Positions 1 through 5,648 of a stretch of DNA of 9,710 nt are shown here, in pieces. The stretch's first letter is position 1; every line of letters begins with the position of its first letter. Position numbers and translations under genes: made by a program. The stretch covers positions 1 through 9,710 of the forward strand of contig CAYRMV010000119.1 in assembly GCA_964425255.1 (NCBI GenBank), given 5' to 3'. Source of the DNA: CAYRMV01 sp964425255. GTDB lineage: Bacteria; Bacteroidota; Bacteroidia; Flavobacteriales_D; Crocinitomicaceae. The notes under the pieces are model-generated. The model had not been told where the DNA came from, did not search any database, and saw nothing but the letters and a program-made list of their open reading frames with translations.

Positions 1-1080
1 GTGGAGCAACTTGCCATTGATCGTTTGTGTCAATTATTTGGGGCAACTTGGGCAAATGTTCAACCACATTCAGGGGCTCAAGCAAATGCGGCTGTATTTT
101 TAGCTTGTTTGCAACCCGGTGACAAAATTTTAGGATTTGATCTTTCTCATGGAGGACACTTAACACACGGTTCTCCCGTTAATTTTTCTGGAAAATTGTA
201 CAAGCCACTTTTTTACGGAGTTAAGAAAGAATCAGGTTTTGTCGATTATGAAATGCTCGAAGAAATAGCTTTGAGAGAACGTCCTAAAATGATCATTTGT
301 GGAGCTTCTGCCTATTCACGTGACTGGGATTATGCGCGAATTCGAAAAGTAGCGGATGAAATTGGTGCACTTATTTTGGCAGACATCTCTCATCCAGCAG
401 GATTAATTGCAGCTGGGTTATTGAATGATCCTTTGGAACATTGTCATATTGTAACTTCGACAACGCACAAAACGTTGCGTGGTCCTCGAGGGGGTATCAT
501 TATGATGCGCAACAATTTTGAAAATCCTTTTGGTCTAAAATGGAACAACGGCAATTTAAAATCCATGGGGGCTTTGTTGGATGCTGCTGTTTTCCCTGGG
601 ATTCAAGGCGGACCACTTGAACATGTAATTGCTGCAAAAGCAGTTGCTTTCGGTGAAGCATTGTCTGATGACTATAAAACATACATGAAACAAGTTCAAA
701 CTAATGCTGCTGTTATGGCTAGAGAGTTTGTAAATTTGGGTTATTCCATTATTTCTGGAGGAACAGATAATCACAGTATGTTGATTGATCTTCGTTCAAA
801 AGGGGTAACAGGTAAAGATGCTGAAAACCGTTTGGTTCTCGCAGACATCACTGTGAATAAAAATATGGTTCCATTTGATACAGAATCACCTTATGTTACT
901 TCTGGAATCCGAGTAGGAACGCCTGCAATTACATCAAGAGGGGTGAAAGAAGATGAAATTCCTCAAATAGTACATTTAATGGATCGAGTTTTAACTAATA
1001 TCAATGATGACTCTTTGTTGGCAAGCGTTCGTGCTGAAGTGAATGCTTTGATGGGACAAAGACCATTATTTGCTTGGTAA
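1..1080 (+). CDS. glyA: Serine hydroxymethyltransferase, 5'-truncated by window edge
   Basis: This PLP-dependent cytoplasmic enzyme interconverts serine plus tetrahydrofolate with glycine plus 5,10-methylene-tetrahydrofolate, the main source of one-carbon units. The visible 359 codons run from the conserved VEQLAIDRL segment to the stop. The leading GTG is best read as an internal valine codon: E. coli GlyA has about 73 residues before this point. Family landmarks are VQPHSGAQAN (residues 20-29), HGGHLTHGSPVNFSGKLY (about 50-67), the PLP-ring aspartate D128 in DISHPAG, and the Schiff-base lysine K157 in TTHKTLRGPRGG. These offsets match E. coli D200 and K229. The C-terminal part (TSGIRVGTPAITSRG) is intact. 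A strong terminator follows 21 nt after the stop, so the gene is not co-transcribed with the two-component operon. The identification is secure; only the start is missing. Confidence 0.97.
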   Translation: MEQLAIDRLCQLFGATWANVQPHSGAQANAAVFLACLQPGDKILGFDLSHGGHLTHGSPVNFSGKLYKPLFYGVKKESGFVDYEMLEEIALRERPKMIICGASAYSRDWDYARIRKVADEIGALILADISHPAGLIAAGLLNDPLEHCHIVTSTTHKTLRGPRGGIIMMRNNFENPFGLKWNNGNLKSMGALLDAAVFPGIQGGPLEHVIAAKAVAFGEALSDDYKTYMKQVQTNAAVMAREFVNLGYSIISGGTDNHSMLIDLRSKGVTGKDAENRLVLADITVNKNMVPFDTESPYVTSGIRVGTPAITSRGVKEDEIPQIVHLMDRVLTNINDDSLLASVRAEVNALMGQRPLFAW

Positions 1081-1101
1081 TCGAATTTTAATCAGAATTA
1101 T

Positions 1102-1133
1102 AAAGTGTTTTGGTAACAAGACACTTTTTTTTT
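1102..1133 (+). terminator. Intrinsic terminator of glyA
   Basis: Two 11-nt arms (1102-1112 and 1117-1127) pair around the loop GTAA with one T-G wobble. The 3' arm runs into a T-tract at 1125-1133. It starts 21 nt after the glyA stop and closes that transcript. Confidence 0.9.
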
Positions 1134-1134
1134 G

Positions 1135-1166
1135 AAAATAAAAAAAGGACTGATATTTCAATCCTT
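1135..1166 (-). terminator. Minus-strand intrinsic terminator with no protein gene upstream
   Basis: Read on the minus strand, the arms AAGGATTGA (1166-1158) and TCAGTCCTT (1153-1145) form a 9-bp stem around AATA. It is followed by T7-A-T4 across 1146-1135. The only non-Watson-Crick pair is U-G in the minus-strand RNA (1161/1150), which would be an A-C mismatch in plus-strand RNA, so the hairpin is better formed as a minus transcript. The T-tract also lies only on the minus side. No minus-strand gene lies upstream, which suggests an untranslated RNA. Confidence 0.65.
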
Positions 1167-1250
1167 CTATATTTAAGGGTTAATCGGATTTGCTTAGTTG
1201 TGTAGGTCAAGTTAGTTAAGAGATGAACTCTAAAATATTCCTACTATCTT
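1135..1250 (-). ncRNA. Candidate orphan small RNA, about 115 nt
   Basis: Predicted from the ends only. A minus-strand -7 box (TACCTTTG, 1263-1256) places transcription start near 1250, and a hairpin plus T-tract ends the transcript near 1135. There is no ATG or GTG on the minus strand in this interval, so a protein-coding role is unlikely. The transcript ends tail-to-tail with glyA and does not overlap its coding sequence. A 5-nt AATCC segment (1187-1183) could pair with GGATT of the terminator stem (1164-1160), a possible alternative fold. I do not recognise an RNA family. Its promoter shares an operator with the two-component operon, so it may be a target of that system. Expression is not shown by sequence. 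Confidence 0.4.
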
Positions 1251-1255
1251 CTGAG

Positions 1256-1285
1256 CAAAGGTATGTAAGTGAATTGAATTAAAAA
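1256..1285 (-). promoter_or_regulatory. Minus-strand promoter (TACCTTTG -7 box)
   Basis: TACCTTTGC on the minus strand (-7 box at 1263-1256) is a full match to the Bacteroidota TAnnTTTG consensus. The expected -33 position (1285-1282) reads TTTT rather than TTTG, a weak element as expected for an activator-dependent promoter. An operator half-site TCAGGGA (1292-1286) directly abuts it. The layout mirrors the plus promoter at 1351-1380 base for base in spacing. Confidence 0.55.
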
Positions 1286-1350
1286 TCCCTGAAAACAGCT
1301 ATTTTTTATATCCCTGAATTCAGGGATATTTACCTCCCTGATTTCAGGGA
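1286..1350. promoter_or_regulatory. Array of three palindromic operators (TCCCTGA-N2-TCAGGGA)
   Basis: Site A (1286-1301) has one perfect half TCCCTGA and a degenerate second half (4 of 7 matches). Site B is a perfect 22-bp palindrome at 1308-1329 with core ATCCCTGAATTCAGGGAT. Site C (1335-1350) has two perfect 7-bp halves around TT. The centres at 1293.5, 1318.5 and 1342.5 are 25 and 24 bp apart. Sites A and C abut the -33 positions of the divergent promoters, the usual place for a class II activator. Dyad sites of this size suit dimeric NarL/LuxR-type regulators, and one is encoded downstream at 3412-4044. The assignment to that regulator is inference. Confidence 0.75.
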
Positions 1351-1380
1351 TTTGTTTTAATTGAAAAGGTGTTATATTTG
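1351..1380 (+). promoter_or_regulatory. Promoter of the two-component operon
   Basis: A -33 element TTTG (1351-1354) and a -7 box TATATTTG (1373-1380, full TAnnTTTG match) are separated by 18 nt. Start of transcription is expected near 1386, leaving a leader of about 18 nt before the ATG at 1404. Operator C ends at 1350, immediately next to the -33 element. Confidence 0.75.
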
Positions 1381-1403
1381 ATTAAACTATAAAACTTAAA
1401 ATT

Positions 1404-1751
1404 ATGTCGGGGAAAGATTATTATCAACCATTTTTAACTTATGATGCTTCGAATCATTTGATCGTTAATTTCTGGGCACCTTACAACAACTGTGCAATTA
1501 CGGGAACGTCTACAACCTTACCGCCAGGATGTACGCTACGAGATTTACCTCAGTATCAAGAAGGGGATTTGATTTTCGTCGTAATCGTTCAAGACAATGA
1601 AAATCCACAAACGCTTGATACTTTGATGCAACGATTAACGGTTTATGTTCCTGATCCAAATGGGAATTACCTAAATATTCTTGTTCTTGCAAAAGACAAA
1701 GAAGGAAAAGATAAAGATAAAAGAGTATTGAGAACCACGAAAGTACATTAA
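1404..1751 (+). CDS. Unrecognised 115-aa protein leading the two-component operon
   Basis: I do not recognise this protein. It is probably cytoplasmic, with no signal peptide and no membrane segment. The sequence alternates hydrophobic and polar residues in a way that suggests beta strands (LIVNFW at 19-24, DLIFVVIVQ at 55-63, LTVYV at 78-82, LNILVLA at 90-96). Two cysteines (C30 and C43) flank a Thr/Pro-rich loop. The tail from residue 97 is lysine/aspartate-rich (KDKEGKDKDKR) and ends TTKVH. The start is supported by the promoter 24 nt upstream; there is no Shine-Dalgarno sequence, as is normal in Bacteroidota. The stop overlaps the kinase ATG (TAATG at 1749-1753), so the two are likely translationally coupled. 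That coupling and the operator-controlled promoter suggest a role linked to the kinase/regulator pair: an accessory factor, a ligand-binding partner or an output. No function can be assigned from sequence. Confidence 0.8.
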   Translation: MSGKDYYQPFLTYDASNHLIVNFWAPYNNCAITGTSTTLPPGCTLRDLPQYQEGDLIFVVIVQDNENPQTLDTLMQRLTVYVPDPNGNYLNILVLAKDKEGKDKDKRVLRTTKVH

Positions 1752-3409
1752 TGAAATACATATTTGTCCTTTTTTTAATTACAATCTCATCAAATTTTCT
1801 GTTTTCACAGGAGGATTCCTTGCTTCGTCATGCCAAAGAATTATTCTACAAAAAGCAACACGATAAATCCAACAAGATTTTATTTACTTTAATAGAGTCT
1901 TATCAAAAGAAACGAAAATACAACAAACTTGCTGAAGTATATTATTTCATCGCATCTAATTTTGATGAAAATAATTTTTACGATAAAAGCTTAATTTACA
2001 TTGATAAATCCATCGATTTTGGTTTGAAATCGATGGATTCAGTTTTGCTCTCAAAATCATATTCGGTCAAATCCGGGATATTTTTGAGTATGTATAACTT
2101 CGAAATGGCTCAAACGTATATTGAGAAGGCATTAAAATATGTAGACAAGGATAATATTGATGTATATTTTATTACACTCTTTTCAAAATCAAATATTCTA
2201 ATAAACTTAGAAAATCAACAAAAATCAATCGATGTTCTTTTTGAATTGGAAGAATTTTGCTTAAAAAATAAAATGTTTAATAAACTAGATGGAGTATATT
2301 ACAATTTGGGTTTGTGTTACGAATATTTAGGGAATTACAATAAAAGTCTGACTTTCTACCGAAAAGCGCTTGAATATGTAGAAATGGAAGATGATATGGC
2401 ATTTAATGAAAGTCTCATTTTAGCGGGTGTTATGCTGGCTCATGCACATCTTGGAAATGTCGATAGTGTTGATATTTATTACAATAAATATTTACTCTTT
2501 TACGAAAACGAAGTCGAAGCTAGAAAAAGCAAAGAATTATTGGATATTGAAGCGAAATATCAAACAGTTAAAAAAGAGAAACTTATTGCAAAACAAAAAG
2601 AACGAATAGCAAAAATGGATGCGCGTGCAGCTCGGAAAAGTTTGTATTTTACGTTGATCATTTCTGTTATTACGATTTTGGCATTGGTTTTTCTTGCAAT
2701 TGCGATTTTACAGAGGCAAAAAAGAAAAGTAAAAGAACTCGAGATTCAACGAAAGAACAAAGAGTTAGAAGAATTGGTTTTATCACAAGAAAGCAAAACG
2801 TATAAAGCACAACTTTCGGGTGAAATAATGGAACGAAAACGGATAGCTTCTGAATTACACGATCGTTTAGGCGGACTACTAGCTACAATAAATCTAAATT
2901 TGACCGATATTGAAAACGTTCCTTCCGATGAATTGCGCAAGAAAAATGTCTTTATTCGTGGTTTATTGCGAACATCAATCGAAGAAGTTAGGGGGATTTC
3001 ACATAATTTATATAATTCTGGTTCTTCTGTTGGTTTTAAAGCTAATTTGGAACAACTTGCTGAAGGGTTGAATTTATCCGGAAAAATAAATTTTGAATTA
3101 CATTATGAAATACACGATTTAGTTATATCTGAATTAATTGTAAACGAATTGTTTAAGGTGGTTCAGGAGTTGGTAACAAATACCCTGAAGCATGCAAAAG
3201 CTGAAAATATTGAATTGCAAATTTCCCGCATTAACAATGAATTACAAGTCATTTATGAAGATGATGGAATTGGCATGGTAAGAAATAACAAAGAAAATGG
3301 TCTTGGATTGAAAAACATTCAAGACCGAATACAACGTTGTAATGGCGTTGTTATTTTTGATTCTGTACAGAATCGAGGTACAACAGTAGTAATCAATATT
3401 CCCATATAA
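1751..3409 (+). CDS. TPR-containing sensor histidine kinase (HisKA_3/NarX-DegS type)
   Basis: Membrane-bound kinase that should sense a signal and phosphorylate the regulator encoded 2 nt downstream. Order of parts: a signal peptide (about residues 1-19, cleavage likely before Q20); a TPR-like helical region (about 20-250; repeats such as YYNLGLCYEYLGNYNKSLTFYRKALEY); a charged coiled coil (about 255-295); one membrane helix (about 299-320); a second coiled coil (322-360); the dimerisation/phosphoacceptor helix with H370 in ERKRIASELHDRLGGLLATI; and a HATPase_c domain with N477 in ELVTNTLKHA, the G1 box DDGIGM (504-509) and the G2 box NGLGL (516-520). All residues needed for catalysis appear present. 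The signal peptide and single later helix imply periplasmic TPRs and a cytoplasmic kinase. The ATG overlaps the upstream stop (TAATG). This architecture is common in Bacteroidota; the signal is unknown. Confidence 0.93.
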   Translation: MKYIFVLFLITISSNFLFSQEDSLLRHAKELFYKKQHDKSNKILFTLIESYQKKRKYNKLAEVYYFIASNFDENNFYDKSLIYIDKSIDFGLKSMDSVLLSKSYSVKSGIFLSMYNFEMAQTYIEKALKYVDKDNIDVYFITLFSKSNILINLENQQKSIDVLFELEEFCLKNKMFNKLDGVYYNLGLCYEYLGNYNKSLTFYRKALEYVEMEDDMAFNESLILAGVMLAHAHLGNVDSVDIYYNKYLLFYENEVEARKSKELLDIEAKYQTVKKEKLIAKQKERIAKMDARAARKSLYFTLIISVITILALVFLAIAILQRQKRKVKELEIQRKNKELEELVLSQESKTYKAQLSGEIMERKRIASELHDRLGGLLATINLNLTDIENVPSDELRKKNVFIRGLLRTSIEEVRGISHNLYNSGSSVGFKANLEQLAEGLNLSGKINFELHYEIHDLVISELIVNELFKVVQELVTNTLKHAKAENIELQISRINNELQVIYEDDGIGMVRNNKENGLGLKNIQDRIQRCNGVVIFDSVQNRGTTVVINIPI

Positions 3410-3411
3410 AA

Positions 3412-4044
3412 ATGATACGAATTTTAATCGCTGATGACCATGAAATGTTTCGTGAAGGAATAAAGTCTTTACTTGATTCTTATCATGGTATCTCTGTAGT
3501 GGCTGAAGCTTCGAATGGTGAAGAAGTTATTTCACTTTTAAAAACCACTGAAGTGGATGTGATTCTTCTTGATATAAATATGCCTGAAATAAATGGAATT
3601 GAAGCCGCCGGTATACTTTTAAAACAGAATCCTAGACATAAGATTTTGATGCTTTCGATGTTTAATGATGCCAAGCACATACAAGAAGTAATTAAGTCAG
3701 GAGCGAAAGGATATGTCTTGAAAGATTGTTCGAAAAAAGAACTTGTTGATGGAATTCAAACGGTTTTTGAAGGGGGGTCTTATTTTGTGGATGAAGTTAA
3801 AGAAAAGCTAATCAATAGTTTTCGAACGGAGGAAGTGCATGGAGAAGTGGTTTTAACCAAAAAAGAACAACTGATTTTACAATTGATTTGTCAGGATTTG
3901 ACTACTCAGCAAATTGCTGAAAAATTAACTTTGAGTATACATACTGTGGAAAGTCACCGCAAGAATTTATTAATGAAAACGGGAGCAAAGACCTCGATTG
4001 GCTTGGTTCGTTTTGCGATTGATAATGGGTATATCGAAGATTAA
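3412..4044 (+). CDS. NarL/LuxR-family response regulator
   Basis: Cytoplasmic DNA-binding response regulator of 210 residues, the usual length for the family. The receiver domain (1-120) has acidic residues D8 and D9, phosphoacceptor D54 in LLDINMPEING, S82 at the switch position, and K104 in GYVLKD, so the phosphorylation site is complete. A linker leads to a LuxR-type helix-turn-helix (about 147-208), with LTKKEQLILQLI, QQIAEKLTLSIHTVESHRKNLLMKTGAKT as the recognition region. The gene starts 2 nt after the kinase stop and is its evident partner. Such regulators bind dyad sites as dimers, and the palindrome array upstream of the operon is the obvious candidate target, which would make the operon autoregulated. 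That link is inferred. A bidirectional terminator follows. Confidence 0.95.
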   Translation: MIRILIADDHEMFREGIKSLLDSYHGISVVAEASNGEEVISLLKTTEVDVILLDINMPEINGIEAAGILLKQNPRHKILMLSMFNDAKHIQEVIKSGAKGYVLKDCSKKELVDGIQTVFEGGSYFVDEVKEKLINSFRTEEVHGEVVLTKKEQLILQLICQDLTTQQIAEKLTLSIHTVESHRKNLLMKTGAKTSIGLVRFAIDNGYIED

Positions 4045-4084
4045 AGTAAATTAAAAAGGTAGTATTATTATTTTTAAATAAAAA

Positions 4085-4113
4085 AAAACGGGAAGTGTAA
4101 AGCTTCCCGTTTT
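4085..4113. terminator. Bidirectional terminator between response regulator and gltA
   Basis: CGGGAAG (4089-4095) pairs with CTTCCCG (4103-4109) around a 7-nt loop, and flanking AAAA/TTTT extend the stem to 11 bp. A-rich sequence on the left (4078-4088) and T-rich sequence on the right (4110-4120) let it work on both strands. It serves the convergent regulator and citrate synthase genes. Confidence 0.9.
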
Positions 4114-4130
4114 GTCTTTTATGAGTTATT

Positions 4131-5417
4131 TTATCTATGTTCGATAGAAACGTAATCACGTGTTACAGCTCCCGTATAGATCTGACGTGGACGACCAATT
4201 GGTTCATTGTTTTCAGTCATTTCTTTCCATTGCGCAATCCATCCTGGTAGACGACCTAATGCAAACATTACTGTAAACATGTCAGTTGGAATTCCTAATG
4301 CACGGTAAATGATACCTGAGTAGAAATCTACGTTTGGATACAAACTTCTTGCTTTGAAATATTCGTCTTCCAAGGCAACTTTTTCTAATTTTTGAGCAAT
4401 CGCTAAAAGCGGATCGTTGATATTTAATTTTGCAAGAACATCATCACACGCTTTTTTGATGATTGTAGCTCGTGGATCGAAGTTTTTGTAAACGCGGTGC
4501 CCAAAGCCCATCAATCGGAAAGAATCATCTTTGTCTTTTGCTTTTGCAACCCACTTGTCAACATCTCCGCCATCATTGTGGATTTTCTCTAACATTTCAA
4601 GTACTGCTTGATTTGCACCTCCGTGAAGTGGACCCCACAATGCAGAAATACCGGCAGAGATAGATGCATATAAATTTGCTTGAGAAGAACCAACAATTCT
4701 AACAGTAGATGTAGAACAGTTTTGTTCGTGGTCAGCATGTAAAATCAATAATTTATTCAAAGCATCGATAACAACAGGGTCAACATTGTATTCTTCTGTT
4801 GGCATGGAGAACATCATGTACATGAAATTCTTGCAATAATCGAATTCATTTTTTGGGTAAATGAATGGATGGCGAATAGAATTTTTGTACGACCAAGCAG
4901 CTAACGTTGGCAATTTAGCCAATAAACGATGGATAGTCAAATCCTTTGCTTCTGAACTTCTGTTTGGATCTAACGATTCAGGATAGAAAGTAGATAAGGA
5001 ACAAACCATGGACGAAAGTACTCCCATTGGATGTGCTTTTGCTGGGTATGCTTCAAAAAAACGTTTCATATCCTCGTGAACCAAGGTATGTTTCGTGATA
5101 CTTGTTTGGAAATTATCCAACTGTTCTTGTGTTGGTAATTCTCCGTAAATGAGCAAATACGCTACTTCAATAAACGATGCTTTTTCAGCTAGCTGTTCGA
5201 TTGGATAGCCACGGTATTTTAAAATTCCTTCTTCTCCATCTAAAAATGTGATTCCACTTGTTGTTGCTCCTGTGTTTTTGTAACCAGTATCTAACGTTAT
5301 GTAACCAGTTTTTGATCGAAGCGCACTGATGTCAATTGCTTTTTCGTTTTCTGTTCCTTCAATTACCGGGAATTCATATACTTTCCCTTCTAATTCTATT
5401 TTCGCTGTTTCGCCCAT
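4131..5417 (-). CDS. gltA: Citrate synthase
   Basis: Condenses acetyl-CoA with oxaloacetate to citrate, the entry step of the TCA cycle, in the cytoplasm. The 428-residue length matches the Gram-negative (hexameric, E. coli-like) class. The N-terminal beta domain typical of that class (about 1-55) precedes the catalytic domain. Conserved elements are LHADHEQN with H230, GPLHGGANQA with H265, GFGHRVYKNFDPRA with H307, and D364 in YPNVDFYSGIIY. H265, H307 and D364 match the E. coli catalytic triad H264/H305/D362. The segment FSMPTEEY has threonine (T207) where, from memory, E. coli has the NADH-site cysteine C206, so NADH regulation may differ. It is transcribed alone: an intergenic gap of 231 nt separates it from the upstream M61 gene, and a shared terminator lies downstream. 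Confidence 0.98.
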   Translation of the reverse strand: MGETAKIELEGKVYEFPVIEGTENEKAIDISALRSKTGYITLDTGYKNTGATTSGITFLDGEEGILKYRGYPIEQLAEKASFIEVAYLLIYGELPTQEQLDNFQTSITKHTLVHEDMKRFFEAYPAKAHPMGVLSSMVCSLSTFYPESLDPNRSSEAKDLTIHRLLAKLPTLAAWSYKNSIRHPFIYPKNEFDYCKNFMYMMFSMPTEEYNVDPVVIDALNKLLILHADHEQNCSTSTVRIVGSSQANLYASISAGISALWGPLHGGANQAVLEMLEKIHNDGGDVDKWVAKAKDKDDSFRLMGFGHRVYKNFDPRATIIKKACDDVLAKLNINDPLLAIAQKLEKVALEDEYFKARSLYPNVDFYSGIIYRALGIPTDMFTVMFALGRLPGWIAQWKEMTENNEPIGRPRQIYTGAVTRDYVSIEHR

Positions 5418-5462
5418 TTTGCTAACGAGTTTTTGTGTGAGTCATTCTTTTAATAACGGCAT

Positions 5463-5495
5463 CTAAATTAATAAACAAAAAGTTATCCGTTGCAA
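5463..5495 (-). promoter_or_regulatory. Weak candidate promoter for gltA
   Basis: On the minus strand, TAATTTAG (5470-5463) differs from TAnnTTTG at one position. A TTG lies 22 nt upstream (5495-5493). This leaves a leader of about 40 nt to the ATG. The rest of the 5418-5648 gap shows only a weak inverted repeat (TTGAAA 5555-5560 / TTTCAA 5569-5574). That could help end the M61 transcript, but it lacks a GC-rich stem. Confidence 0.3.
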
Positions 5496-5648
5496 GCCTT
5501 TTTCGAAAAATTATCAATTTTTAAGGGAAAAATCAGAATATTTCTTAAAATCGATTGAAACCACCTATTTTCAACCATTTCTTTTCGATCTAATCTTCGT
5601 TTTTTTTCTTTAAACTTAGAATCAGTTCAATTTTAAACAGACAAAAGT

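Noticed and set aside
1..3. GTG at the first base, considered as the true start of glyA.
   Set aside because: Family alignment shows about 70 conserved residues should precede it, including part of the active site. It is an internal valine codon at the window edge.
1510..1761. Open frame of 83 codons on the minus strand opposite the 115-aa protein gene.
   Set aside because: No promoter or conserved-looking sequence. It is the antisense shadow of a gene with better start, promoter and coupling evidence.
5555..5574. TTGAAA/TTTCAA inverted repeat between M61 and gltA, considered as the M61 terminator.
   Set aside because: Only six AT-rich pairs and no good T-tract on the minus strand. Kept only as a remark under the gltA promoter.
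5616..5627. TTAGAATCAGTT also occurs at 8094-8105, upstream of lpdA.
   Set aside because: A 12-nt AT-rich match with no symmetry and different placement relative to genes (end of M61 versus leader of lpdA). Chance is plausible in sequence of this composition.
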